DNA of 64,000 bases, taken from contig NC_092679.1 of NCBI RefSeq assembly GCF_964355755.1, positions 19,956,932 through 20,020,931 of the forward strand, given 5' to 3'. Positions within the stretch are counted from its first letter, which is position 1; each line of letters begins with the position of its first letter. The notes beneath the pieces were generated by a model. The model saw nothing but the letters and a program-made list of their open reading frames with translations. It had not been told where the DNA came from and made no database searches. Origin of the DNA: Antedon mediterranea (lineage: Eukaryota; Echinodermata; Crinoidea; Comatulida; Antedonidae). The translations under genes and the position numbers were made by a program. Shown here in pieces: positions 21,301-33,228 of the stretch.

Positions 21301-24300
21301 CAAACAAGACTTAGTTTATAAGCACGATAAATTATAAAATAGTTTATCCATCCTGTAATTGGCGAGTTTGTGCTCGCTGTTGGATGCGTATGAAAGTCCA
21401 ACTTTTATAGAGTATAGAAGGATACACAGTGAGGTTCTCCAGTGTCTTAGGGTCTGCATCAAATGAAGCTTGTTGTAATGCTGAGTAAGCACTACCAAGT
21501 TGACGCAGCTTACCATGACAATTTTGCATCTAACAAATAAACAATTCAAAAAACTAAAAAAAAAACACTTCAAATGTTATCACTTGATTGAATTATAAAG
21601 CTCTGTCCACATTATCAAACTAGTCTGACAAAAAAAGTGTGATTTTCCCAAATATGGTAGTGATATGCCCACATATGGTACTGATATGACATCATCGTGT
21701 CCATATATGGGCAAATTTTTGTCACAAATACTGCTAACCTCTATCTAATTAATCACTAAAATTATTATATTTACCTGTAACGCCATGCGACCACACTTTT
21801 GTAGATCTACGCCAGTTGACATGGCTACTGCCGGGGCAATGGCAGGTGGTGGGCATGTCCTGATGCTGGCTGAGGCTGTGATTAACAGTTTGAATGCATG
21901 CAGCATATCGCATCTTAGCCTGGTGTACTCACATTGAAATTGTAGTTGATGGGTTGGGGTTGTTGCAGCCTAAAAAATATTAACAATTAACTGCAATAGT
22001 AACTAACACACGGTTTTATTTATATAGAATACTTTATTTACAGATATTTTTATGCCACCAGAAATCAAATAAGCGATCAGTGGTGTTCACTAACGTCTAA
22101 GGCTGGTTCTTTTAAAGGCTTTACCAAGAAAAAGTGCATCCTATCTAAATTTGCCCAGCATCATAGGTGAATTCTGTGATACAGTATGTATTTCACATGT
22201 GACTGTATCACGGAGTATAACCTACTCCTTAACATAATCTCCCACCATACATGGATCACATGTGATACACATACAGTGCTGTATTATGGACTTTGCCTAT
22301 AAGACTGTACAAATATTGAAAATATTGACATGTCAACTGAACTTAAAAGCGTGGTTCCCACTAGGACACAACACAATCGAGTTGACCAATGACAAAAGTT
22401 CGATTAATTAATCATTTAAGATCGAATATTTGTATTACATTATGTTACTTTGCGTCTCTAGTGGGAACCATGCATAGGTAATAAAATCTACTTACCTTCA
22501 ACGCAACTATCCCCTTTTCATAATGTTGAGTTGCCTCAGCTAAACTTTGTGTCAAGTTAAACAGTTTCAGGGAAGGTTCCGTAAACAGCTGCTCAGCTTT
22601 GCAGAACTCATTCAGGCTTGACAACCAGAAGTAATAATGCTCAGAAGCTACCTAAACCAAATTAGAAAATGTACAAGTGTATAAACATAAATCATGAGTC
22701 TTTATGCCAATCTATGAAAACATAAACAACATTTTCTATAATTAATAGTGGAGTTTATTTCAGTTGGCTCTCTCAATACTAAATTATCTACCGAACATGG
22801 GAAACTCTAGGCATTTCATGAGGTTTAAAAGGTCCCAATTTTGTTGTTTTTCATCAATTAAAACATATTCAGAATACCAATATTTCTTGAAAGCCAAGGA
22901 AGAGTTAACTGTAATTTAAAAAAAAACATATTACAATGATAATTACTAACTTTTGTAGTTAGATTTCCAAAGAGGTCTGCAGCAACACAATGACAACCCT
23001 GTAAAATGAAAGCAAAACAAAAGATATTATTTAAAAAAACATTAAATTTAATTTAACTTTGGATAGGAGTATACACCTAAAAATGCTTATCGTTGCTGCT
23101 TGTCGTGCCATAGTTAAGCCTAGATTGTCTTATGCTTATCGTTGCTGCTTGTCGTGCCATAGTTAAGCCTAGATTGTCTTATGCTTATCGTTGCTGTTTG
23201 TCGTGCCATAGTTAAGCCTAGATTGTCTTTTAAATGGCTACTTACAAGCCTAGCTGCCTGTCGTGCCACTCTAAACACAGTCCAGTCCTGTGACTGGCCT
23301 AACTTGTCCAAAAAGAATTCAGACAGTTTCTTAGGTTTGTCTGAGCTGTTCTGACTTAACAGAAGAAGAGCCGCAACTGATATCTAAAAAAAATAATAAT
23401 AACATTTGACTGTTTTTAAATGATGCGTTTATATATTTTTTGATTTTATGTGTCTTCACTTTTTATAAGTATTTTTTATAATAAGTATAATTTCCTTTTT
23501 TTGAGTTGTACTTTTTATAATATCAATTGTGTAATATTGACAGAAATGTCTAAAGCTCTGTCTACACTATCAAACTAGTTTGATGTGCCTAAATATGGTA
23601 GTGATATGCCCAAATACAGTATGGTAGTAATGTGACATCATTGTGTCCATATATAGGCACATAACAATTTTTTTTTGTCACATAAAGTTTGATAGTGTAG
23701 ACAGAGCTTAAGTGTGTAATCCATCACTTTAAACCATTTATCAGTGTGAAGGCCTTTAGAGCACAACACTTACATTATAGTATAGTACAAATATCATCCT
23801 CATACAGAACTTACAAATAGCTTTTGCTGCGTTTCATCCATACTAGACTGAGCTGTTATGTTGAGTAACTCCTGCAAACTATTTCTATAAGCACACACTA
23901 AAGATGGATCAAACTGAGCTAATGTCACTAAGCACTGACAAAGAAGAACAGCAACTTTACCTGCAAAAACCAAAACAAAAAATAGTAAAATTTAATAATA
24001 TTTTGTAGAATTTGGCAACCTATATCAACCGAAGAAAATGTTAAAAACTACAATTCTTGTATTTTCAACGTTTCATTGTTTTGACATTGTATCCAATAAA
24101 ACTGTTTGGTTAAATTGAGGATATTTGGATTTGGAGATTTTGGAGATTTGAAATCACACTTACCAGTTGAACTGCCCACTAAGCTGCATAGATTTTCGAC
24201 AAATTCGGGAGATAAAGATGAATGCGCCTGGCATAGGCTTCGAACACAGGTCAATGCAATCTGGAGAGAAAAAAAAGGACATAACATAGTGGACAAAACA

Positions 24301-27300
24301 TCAATATGAATGAATGTTCAATTGATAATAAATTGGCTCCTGACTGGAATTAAAAATAATGTAAAAATTTCATAAATACTTATCTAAAACAAAAGTACCA
24401 CTTAAACTTGGAATTAAACTAAGTATGTTTTTCACAGTATATACAAAAGGAATTATAATGCAAAACTTTAAATTCAACACTTTATTTTTACTCTTTTTTA
24501 GGTCCTGGATCCTCCACTCTCTCGCTCCCATTTCAAAATCCTTGTATCTACTACTGGCTTTATTTCTTTGGAATCATATACACTTACTTTAATAGCATTG
24601 ATAGCATCCTTTCCATCCTGCAATGCGCATATCATAATGAGAGATTCGGTAGCCATGGAAACCTCTTGCACAACTGACTTTGCCTGTGATTGAGGCAGAC
24701 CTTTTGTGGCGATATTTGTCATGATTTGGATGGAATGTGACGCTATGGTGACATTGGGAACGTAGCAGAAGTCTCCACATAACTTTACAACTCTTGAATC
24801 TGACAATCAAATTAACAGTTTAAAAGTTAAACACAGTAACAAAAAGGTAGGAAAAAAGTTATGAAGAATGTAGATTTTTCTCCTATTAGTATACATCTAT
24901 CTATTGTATACTTATAATAGCTATATACAAGGGCTTCTAATAACCTATTAGGAAACTACTATCAAACTAATAATATACAAATAATGAATGTTTATGAGTG
25001 CAATGGTACAAATAATGGCACGAGGTGAATGATGAAAGGTTATATCAACGAGGCAAAGCCGAGTTGATATAACCTTTCATCATTCACCAAGTGCCATTAT
25101 TTGTACCATTACACGAATACAAAACATTCACTATTTGTTTTATATAACATCTAAATAACAAACAAAAATGTTTCAAAAAGTACTATTTAACGATCGTTGA
25201 ATAGTGCGTACTATTGCACGCCATGTGACCCACATTCGTCCAATCAAATGACAGGAATTTATATAGGTGTTATATAATAGCCACTAACTATTAATAAACG
25301 ATTTATTTATCACACCTACAAAGAATATACTACAAATAGATAGATATGGACTACCAGATAGCTATTAGAAATCTATGAATATCACAGTTTGTATATCTAC
25401 ATACTGTTTGCTAATATACTGTCTACTTATATAGCTATACTAGTACCAATAACATATTAATAGACTGATAACTGATAATAGCCAGTAACTATTAATAAGC
25501 TATCTAGTTTATACAGCTAGGAAAATTCTTAGTAGGAATAGAGCTAAATCTACCTATATCTACTAATTTGTTTTGCTATGCGTAAGGGCAAGTAACAATA
25601 AGATGGGCAAGTAACAAGGAATATGTTGGGCAAGTAACAAAAAATAAATAAAATATGCTTCACTTACTGTGAGCAAGATCTAAAATGTTCAATGCGACTG
25701 TCTTGGACAGAGCACTAAGCACTGTAAGGGCGCCAATGATTAACCCGTTGTAGGTAGTCGTCGAACAAAATTCGCACAGGCTGTCCACGTTCTCCGTCGT
25801 CCACATATGTGGTGCTTTGTTAGCCAGCATGTGTAGGTCCTGAAGAGCGATTGTTTTCACTGTATGTCGTGGGTCATTATGCAAGTACTTGAGAAGAAGG
25901 CAAATCTGTTGATAAAATAAGCACACAAGTGAGCTAAATAAGTTTTAAGCTCTGTCTACACTATCAAACTTTATGTGACAAAAAAATGTGATGTGCCCAT
26001 ATATAGACATGATGATGTCATATCACTACAATATTTGGTCATATCACTACAATATTTGGGCATATCACCACAATATTTGGGCACATGACACTTTTTTTTT
26101 GTCAAACTAGTTTGATAGTATAGATAGAGCTTTAACAAACTCTTGATGCCAAAACAGTGTTCTTGATTAGCAACACAACCTGCAAAGTCTTGGGATGCAG
26201 AAGTTTCCTGGTATTTTGAGTCATCTCACAAATTCTCTAAAAAAAATGCAATAGCCCACTCTATGTTTGGATGTATTTAACAATATATATGACGTATCCT
26301 TATATGTCATTTTCTCTCTCTGACGCATCTGACGCAAGGTGACAACAGCTAATAATTAATTTAAAGTATCAGTTTTATCGTAAGAAAAAAATTGGGTTGG
26401 AACCAGATTTAACCCAGGACTTTTGATAGGCAACTATCATAACCACCAATGTACTACTTACCTGTTCTGGAATATCTACCAATGACATGCTAGCCAGTTT
26501 TGACATCGTGTGCAATGTAACAAGTACAAAATCGCGGGCTGGATACGACTGCAACTTGCTGACACATAGGTGGCGCACTTTGAAAGCTGAAGCACCATCA
26601 TGGTGCATGTGTTCAAATATTTCAATTAGCTTTAACTTCATTTCAACTGGCGTAGCAAGACCTCGATAAGAAATATACATAAACAAATTTATTTTATTAT
26701 TTATTACCTTCATCAAGCTTAACTGCAAACTGAGAAAATTCAGATAAAGCTCTCCACGGACACCAGTAAATTTGATGTCCTATCTTTTGCATTACAATTT
26801 GCGAAATTTAGGAAGGGTTGGGCCCCCCCTTGGATCTTCCCCTAGACACATGGATGCCATCAGTGCAGCACCTACTAGATCATCAAACCTGGAGACGATC
26901 TTCTACTATTTTTTAATAGCCTTTTCGAATTATAGTGCATTATACTGCATTAAAATGATTGTTCTCAATTCAGACCTGTTCCAAGAATCTATGTCCATGT
27001 GAATTAATAATAATTTACAGGCAAAGAAAATCTAAACCGCTCAATTGATAAACTGAAAATTAATTTATAAATGGTGAAAAATGAGAAACCCAACCGAGAT
27101 TCGAACCCGGAGTATACATACCTTCTATCATCTCAGACAACTTGTTACAAATGCCAACCGCAAAAACTCTAAAAAAATAATACAATAAAATTTAATAATT
27201 GTTAATATATAATACATATCTAAATAACAGTTTAATTATACATATTAAAAATGTTGTTGATATTTTTATTTATTAAAAAATAAATGAATTTTTAATGTTT

Positions 27301-28739
27301 ACTTTGACTGTTCAGCAAATCTATTTGCAGCAAATATAGCAGCTTCAAGCTCGACTTTATCGTGAGAGTCTAGGCCGCTTCTGATGCTGTGATGGACATT
27401 CTTACGCTCAGCAATAATAGGGGCAATACCACCTAGAACCCTGCAACAGAAACAATGAATATCAAAGTTATACTTGTCAATTGTATGACCCAATATAGAC
27501 CCCCGGGAGAGGTGCGTCATTTGTCCGATGTGCGCTATACCTTATGAATACCATGATGAACCTCTGCTTCAAAAAAGTGACTTACCTTTAGGTGACCATG
27601 ACGCACCCATTTTGGTGGTAAAGTGACAGACATTGACACACCATTGTTTATTGATGCGATGTATCATTTAGGTTTTTGACGCACACATGCGTCAATAATT
27701 ATTTGTAAATGATGCACCTCTCCTTATCTCATACAATTGACAAGTGCAGTACTAAACAAGAATTTATCAGTCGATTTTCCTATTGATATTTTTATTATGA
27801 CAAGTATTTTTACACGCAATTTGGCTCTTAGCCACGAGTTGTAATTATGGTTGATTTTTGATATTTGAAATAAAAGTGAAATAATAATAATGATATGTAA
27901 CTGTTTCTAAAGCATGTTATTAAGGGCCTCATTTAGATTTAAATACATCTTTACCTGAGCGTTATAGCTCTTGCAACTGGATCATTGCTATGAATTACGA
28001 AGAAGATCCTTCGCAGGAATTCGTCAGTGTTCAGAATCTTGTCAAGCTGTTTTTCACTTTGTTGCGTCACTTTCAGTACACACAAGCGTAGAAAATTATT
28101 TCTGTAAATTAGAAAATAAACGTTATTATTGTACACAGCATTGTGCAAATAATTAATTATTAATTGTTTATTATTAATAAATAAATTGATCATACCCATC
28201 TCTAAAAACATCAGCTAATTTGAGGAATGCAGAGTTAATAAGAATTGGAAATGGGTATTTCTCAAACATCCGTGGAAAGCGCACAATAGCTTCACACTGT
28301 TCTCCTACTTTGGTTGAACGCAGACCTAAAAAACAAACGTACAGAATATAATAATAAAATATTAAATAAGCCTAGTCTATAAAATGCATTATTGTTTTAT
28401 ATAATATATATTAATTATTCTGTTTAGTTATTTATTTTTTTGGCACCAATTGATGATGTTTCACTGCTGGACCTAGGCCTACCTATACCTTCACACACAT
28501 TTGCAACGTCGGCGGGAAATATCAACTGAGCGCCGTTTGCGTGCACCTCGAATGCAGATGTGCTAGGCCTAGCCTATTTTAATTAATGCATAAATGAATT
28601 TTATAATTGATATTTTCTAAGAAACAAGCTGATAAATGATACCTTTATCCAATTCCATGAGAGCTGAGTTAGCATCTTGTTCAGGTTCCCCATAATTTGC
28701 CTCTCCAAAACTTGTAAGCCGTGCAGCGACGGTCGCCAT
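18370..28739 (-). CDS. INTS7: Integrator complex subunit 7; 21 exons, 966 aa
   Basis: Coding exons in transcript order: 28739-28643, 28325-28196, 28101-27955, 27440-27303, 27168-27122, 26661-26462, 25905-25668, 24799-24588, 24260-24164, 23960-23815, 23383-23246, 22998-22951, 22651-22496, 21969-21775, 21529-21426, 20627-20559, 20240-20087, 19723-19625, 19449-19341, 18976-18891, 18660-18370. Junctions are GT-AG and the total is 2,901 nt in one frame, close to the human length of 962 residues. Diagnostic blocks include ANYGEPEQDANSALMELDKG at the N-terminus, RFPRMFEKYPFPILINSAFL, SNDPVARAITLR, GLATPVEMKLKLIEIFEHMH, WTVFRVARQAAR, SEHYYFWLSSLNEF and VEPHNDFFSTQFLLQFGIAG near the C-terminus. Family knowledge: the N-terminal part is an alpha-solenoid of HEAT/ARM-like helices; the protein belongs to the nuclear Integrator complex, which processes snRNA 3' ends and attenuates RNA polymerase II. 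Introns contain several MITEs, a SINE next to the exon 5 donor, and a tandem repeat after exon 11. Confidence 0.96.
19256..19295 (+). mobile_element. MITE family D, single terminus
   Basis: GGTTCCCACTAGCGACGCAA matches the terminus of the family D copies. No partner end was seen nearby. It lies in an INTS7 intron. Confidence 0.4.
20338..20463 (+). mobile_element. MITE family A, copy 8 (short)
   Basis: Both termini are present, with one internal TATCACTACC unit. It lies in an INTS7 intron. Confidence 0.83.
20806..20975 (+). repeat. Dispersed repeat family B, copy 2
   Basis: Collinear with 4530-4720 over most of its length (GGGTAGCCCCTACT, GGTTTATAGTCCTTATTC, CCACCACCAGAACTA). It lies in an INTS7 intron. 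Confidence 0.6.
21086..21290 (+). mobile_element. tRNA-derived SINE (family S2) with expanded B box
   Basis: A Pol III A-box-like TAGCTTGGTGGTTAAC is followed by CCTTCCAATCCCAAGG and a B-box-like GGTTCAATCC. A second copy of the same head lies in reverse at 56187-56265. Here the segment around the B box is repeated as a 24 bp array. It lies in an INTS7 intron. Confidence 0.65.
21136..21270 (+). repeat. 24 bp tandem array carrying the SINE B box
   Basis: Units begin CCAGGGTTCAATCC at 21136, 21160, 21184, 21208 and 21232; a sixth, partial unit starts at 21256 and runs into SINE body sequence (TTGTAACTC). The long open frames over it (NPGTRSGL repeats) are artefacts. Confidence 0.95.
21599..21727 (-). 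mobile_element. MITE family A, truncated copy 9
   Basis: Starts AGCTCTGTCCACATTATC, carries reversed internal units (GGTAGTGATATGCCC), and stops at GTCACA without the second terminus. Confidence 0.78.
22349..22473. mobile_element. MITE family D, copy in an INTS7 intron
   Basis: Ends GTGGTTCCCACTAGGACAC and the inverse TCTCTAGTGGGAACCATG, with an AT-rich middle. Confidence 0.7.
23083..23229 (+). repeat. INTS7: 49 bp tandem repeat, 3 units, beside INTS7 exon 11
   Basis: Units start at 23083, 23132 and 23181, each beginning ATGCTTATCGTTGCTG. The words TGTCGTGCCA and AAGCCTAG inside them are also found at the 3' end of exon 11 (23246-23275), so the unit may derive from the exon border. Confidence 0.9.
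23554..23708 (-). mobile_element. MITE family A, copy 10, TSD TAA
   Basis: Complete termini flanked by TAA on each side; reverse orientation relative to copy 3. It lies in an INTS7 intron. Confidence 0.87.
24982..25136. mobile_element. Palindromic fold-back element (family I)
   Basis: Arms of about 65 nt flank a loop of about 13 nt. AATGGTACAAATAATGGCAC is mirrored by GTGCCATTATTTGTACCATT, and the arms extend through GGTGAATGATGAAAGG. Outer ATGAATGTTT/AAACATTCA also pair. It lies in an INTS7 intron. Confidence 0.75.
25948..26131 (+). mobile_element. MITE family A, copy 11, TSD TTA
   Basis: Complete, flanked by TTA; three internal TATCAC(T/C)ACAATATTTGG units. Confidence 0.87.
27005..27116 (-). 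mobile_element. SINE S1 fragment abutting the INTS7 exon 5 donor
   Basis: On the minus strand a B box (GGGTTCGAATCTCGG) begins a few bases after the GTATGT donor. Body words match the 2615-2825 copy (TTAATTT, TCAGTTTATC, GCGGTTTAGA). Confidence 0.5.
27472..27745. mobile_element. Terminal-inverted-repeat element (family H)
   Basis: ACTTGTCAATTGTATGA at the left is mirrored by TCATACAATTGACAAGT at the right; inside, GAGAGGTGCGTCATTTG mirrors AAATGATGCACCTCTCC. About 270 bp, in an INTS7 intron. Confidence 0.7.
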
Positions 28740-29969
28740 GTTTGTATTTTGATAAAAGTAAATCTTGGTCTGCTGCCCGCTATTTATAAAAACTTTTTTT
28801 TATTATCAGAAAACTATAGAGGGCAATATACAGATATTTTGTATTCTCAGGCGCGATTTATAAAAAAAAAATACATAACGGCAAATCAATAAATTTGTGT
28901 CCATCATAAGAATGATTATTTTCAATAATACAAAATATAGGCTACTCCATGCTCAAATAATAAAAATTGTCATGAAACAAAGTTATTTTCCTGTGGATCG
29001 TTAATGGACAATTTCTAAGCCTAAAAGGGCATATAGGCCTAATTTCATTGTTTAACATAAATTAAATACCGTGCAATTATATCGATATATCATTCATCGG
29101 CAAAGAGATAAGCCTTCGGCTATATAATATCATTGTTCATCGGTTAATACAGCAATATAAATAAATGTTCACACTAAGTCTAATAGTATTTATAACGTAT
29201 ACCTATGTCCGTGTCGTAGGATAGTTTAGGAGTAAATATTCATTTAGAACACAATGTCATTTTTAGAATTACGATGATTTACGTTTCATTTATTATTTAA
29301 TGGCCTTGCTTTTGATTGTTGAATATGAAACGAATATTTTTAGACATTTTCAATATTCTATCAATAGATAAACTAACAATAAACAAAACAAAAATAAACA
29401 ATACAGAAGTACATGCATCTTTTATAACATTTACTTTCCCAGGCTTTTTAACAACGGAAATAAACACCATTGTTACAATCTCTATTATGCCATGCCCATC
29501 TGTCTAAAATAGATTATCCATGTCCACTTAATAATTAATGGTAGGCCTAGTATATTTTCGGGATCGGTGAACACGAAGAGATAAAAATATATTATTGGAG
29601 TCATAAAGGTAACAACAACAAGTATTGGTGAGTTGTTACGCGATTTGCGCACTGCATATGAAATAATTCATAAAAAAAATATTACTGACAACATACCGGG
29701 TATCTATTAAATAATCCGGGACCTTAAATGTATGTTGTTCTAGGGTCTGGCGCGTTTCACGTGTGTCTATACACGTCGTATGCCATACTTAGTACTGTGG
29801 ATTGTTACGTCAGAAATAACGTGTCCCCTGATTATCCGTATCCTTTTTATACACGCGATGCCCTGCTCTTCAAAGAATTATACACATTATAATATATGTA
29901 TAATTCGATATTATATTATAACTGCAACTTTTAGTGAACATTGGTTGATTATTAAAAATGATTTCCCAG

Positions 29970-30256
29970 CATGTGGTTCCTATAGGAGGACGCAACGCAA
30001 GGCCGTAAGCGCAACGCAAGTAATTGACCAATAACAAACGTTGGATTATTCGAACTGTCCTTGGTCAACAAAAGCTTTGTTCCCACTAGGACGCAACACA
30101 TAGACGTAAGACGCAACTCAGGCGAATTGACAAATCAAAGAGCGATGGATTAAACTGTCGATTGTGTTGCGGCTTACGTCTTTACGTTGCGTCCTATAGT
30201 AGGAACCAAGCTTTTCTTGCGTTTTTGCGCTTAGGCTACGTCCTTGCGTTGCGTCC
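29970..30256. mobile_element. MITE family D, outer copy, interrupted
   Basis: The left end GGTTCCTATAGGAGGACGCA and the inverse right end GCGTTGCGTCCTAGTGGAAA surround a second complete copy of the same family at 30071-30213. Confidence 0.65.
30071..30213. mobile_element. MITE family D, inner copy nested in the outer one
   Basis: AGCTTTGTTCCCACTAGGAC and the inverse TCCTATAGTAGGAACCAAGC bound a copy of about 143 bp inside the outer element. Confidence 0.7.
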
Positions 30257-30754
30257 TAGTGGAAATGAAGCTTTTATGGACCTGACTTTAGGGCCTAATA
30301 GGCCTACTACTTTTCAAACGCAGTGAAAAGCTGTGTTCTTCCCAGTGTCATAAATCATGATTGATTGACGGTGGTAAAGTGTAGTTCCTTGCTCCCCATT
30401 GAGGGTAACAATCCGATTTGGAATTTTAGATGAACCGGATGTTATGATCGTGGTTTACTCGCGTAGAGTAAAATATTTTACTCCAAAACAAATCTACCCT
30501 TACCCTAACCGTTACCGTATATAATTAACATACTTTTAAAAACATTGAACTTACAAATTGTTTATTTTATCTAACCACCAGTGCCAATACGATGTGTAGG
30601 TTTTCCAAGTACTAGGCATGTACTTAAAGATATTGCCCCTTGAAAAATTATTTTGGTTGAACAGGTCATTTTAGAGTCATAATGACTATTCACTTCACAT
30701 TAGATGGAAAATAAAAAATATAAATATATTTATCATTGGACTTCAAAAAATGTA

Positions 30755-30860
30755 TATTATTATTTGCTCCGTTAATGCTTGGTTCTCTATTGGGCTTGAT
30801 AATGACTCCATGATGGAGTTGAAACGTCTTTCTTTTTTAAGCGTTATTTTTCTATTATGT
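30755..30860 (+). mobile_element. Penelope-like 3' fragment with degenerate hammerhead motif
   Basis: TTGATAATGACTCC...GGAGTTGAAACGTC (30796-30828) resembles the usual CTGATGA-hairpin-GAAACGTC motif with core changes. The preceding TTTGCTCCGTTAATGCTTGG is repeated, slightly changed, at about 31526-31546. Confidence 0.35.
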
Positions 30861-31556
30861 ATAAATATATTTACCCGACAAAATCTTAATTTATGAATAG
30901 TCAACCAGAATACCATTTCTGAAAGATAACGGAATGTTTTTTAAATGTAAAGAAGGAGAAATAATTTCTTTTGTTCTGGTTTTTCGGAAAATTAATAAGA
31001 TAATAAGATATATAAAGCGCACATATCAACAAAGTCCTCAAAGTAAAACTACAAAATGGCCGATTCAAAGTCTGATTTTTTATTCCTCTTTATTTTTCTA
31101 TGTTTCATGGTTCGATATAATATACTGTATCTTTAAAATAAGAGTATTTTTCCTGTGAATGTCGTAAAATTTAATTAGATTTTCTGTATGGCAACACGAC
31201 GACAATTTTCTTTACAAACACCACCGAACATTCCTCGGACCCACGTCATTAATAAACAAAATACCGTAGTAGAAAATAAGAAGAAAAACTGATTGTTTGG
31301 TGTTTAGTAGTAAACGAGAATGTTTTGATCATTTTTTTGGTTACGTCATCATCATCGTGTGTGGGGTCACAACACCACAAAACCAACCTGTCTAATTTAA
31401 TACTCCTCGTTAAGAACGACTGTTGACGTACATGTCTGATGACAAGAAGGCCGCGTTCGCATTAGCAAAATAGTGTTATTGAATTTGATGACGACATAGT
31501 AATCGTCACTTTAGAAAATGTATATTTGCTCCGTTAAGTGCTTGGTTCGCTATTAA

Positions 31557-32636
31557 GGCCCTGTTCAGACCCATGGCGTTAGACCGTTTTAGCGTACAAC
31601 GTTACTATCAAGGTCACGTTACAAACCGCAGAGAAAAAAACGAGGTGTTCAGACCCATAGCGTACGATTATCGTTACAACGGAAGTACGTCATCCAGGTT
31701 GTTTCTAGTTGCATATTCATGTGCTCTTACCCACGTGTTTTCATCATTATTTCCACTGTATATAGGCCTAGATCTCAGCCCTACAATTATGACAAAATTT
31801 GCCGTAAATAAAACATACCTCAGCATTTATTTAAGAAAAATATAGTAAAGCCAAATTTCTGTTTCTATTGTTTTTATTTTGTTTGTAGTAAAAAACATTT
31901 TCCCAAGGCTCTTGTGTTACGAAAATAAAGCAGGCCTCGTAATGATGAAGAAAAAATGATTGTGATTAGTCTATCCAGTCCAGTCAAAGATTATATTCTT
32001 TGGTCCAGTCGGTTGAAAATAATCCTTAACTTGCTAATAAAAGGGACACAGCTCCCCTTGTTTGTTTACTGATTTTTTTAGGAGTTAGGGGGTTTTCAGC
32101 ATTAAACTTATCCAGTCTAGTCTGCCTTGTATGATGAATGAGTGACTTGATGTCCCACGCTAGTTTTTAGCTTGAATGAAATGCGTGAATGGCTCTAGGC
32201 CTAGCTAGGCCTAAAAGCGGTTGGGATCGTAGTCCCTATGTTTAAATACAAGGTGCATGTATTTATGTCATTTGTTAGAAAATATAATAGTAATCAGTTG
32301 ATAGTAGTTTGTAGCCTTTGTAACAGTTGTATTTGTAGTGTAGTTAGGCCTTATTTATTCTGGCCTTTTTGTTATTGAAATCCATCTCACACATTGACGA
32401 TACAAGATGTCAGCCTAGGTCAAACCTTGTTTCGCGTCATAACAGGAAACGTTCTGATTGGATACAACGTTGACTTACAGTAGCGTCGTACGCTAAAACG
32501 GTACTATCAACCGTTTTCCACTACAACGCTACAACCGTTGTACGACGCGTTGTACGCTAATCCCCAACTGTTCAGACACACATTCTTTTAGCGTCGTACG
32601 CTAAAACGGTCTAACGCCATGGGTCTGAACAGGGCC
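31557..32636. mobile_element. PIF/Harbinger-like non-autonomous DNA transposon, 1,080 bp
   Basis: Perfect terminal inverted repeats of at least 41 bp begin GGCCCTGTTCAGACCCATGG, and the element is flanked by TAA at 31554-31556 and 32637-32639. Subterminal copies of GTTCAGAC and GCGTACGA/TCGTACGC words are present. The interior has no transposase reading frame. A 3 bp TWA duplication is the known signature of PIF/Harbinger; superfamily by that criterion only. Confidence 0.85.
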
Positions 32637-32640
32637 TAAG

Positions 32641-33228
32641 AAGGTTATTAACATTGTTCGCGATAACTTTTCAATTTTGACTGAAGATAAATCCGCTACA
32701 AAAGATATTTTTCAAGAACCACCCATGATAGCTTACAGACGTGATCAAAGCATTAAAGACACTTTAGTTAAATCTAAATTACAAAACCAAGGTAATGAAT
32801 CAACTGGAACATTCAAATGTAATAGAAATAGATGTTCGACATGTAATTACGTTTCATGTTCAAACCAAATAGTAGGACCTTCTGGTAATTATGTGATCAC
32901 AGATCGTATTACGTGCACCACTAGAAATCTAGTTTATTGTATTTCGTGTACTAAATGTAATATGCTTTATATTGGTGAAACTAAACGCAGGTTAGGTGAT
33001 AGGTTTGTAGAACATTTAAGGTCTATTAAACTAAAGACTCCCGGATTACCTGTAGCCACCTATTTTTGTAATAATGAGCATTCCCTTTCGGATATTACTA
33101 TTTCTGGTGTTAAAGTATGTAATGGTTCTGAGACATCTCGTAGAATTATAGAAGAAAGAATAATTGTAAAGCTTGGCACTCTTGCCCCTACCGGCATAAA
33201 TGTACAATTTAGATCCTTTAAACATTAA
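32641..33228 (+). pseudogene. C-terminal part of a Penelope-like element polyprotein with GIY-YIG nuclease
   Basis: The frame is open from the MITE border to a TAA at 33226-33228 and has no start ATG near its left edge. Counting from 32677: a IFQEPPMIAYRRDQSIKDTL block (11-30), a cysteine cluster C48/C53/C56/C61, GIY-YIG signature pieces LVYCI (85-89) and LYIGET (97-102), R109, H113, and a distal glutamate in RRIIEERIIV. This order (linker, cysteine knuckle, GIY-YIG) is that of the endonuclease end of Penelope-like reverse transcriptases. The reverse transcriptase part is absent, so the copy is 5'-truncated or broken. No internal stop is present, which suggests a fairly young insertion. Confidence 0.85.

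Noticed and set aside
31573-31845. 90-codon open frame inside the Harbinger-like element
   Set aside because: It starts in the terminal repeat and lacks any transposase motif.
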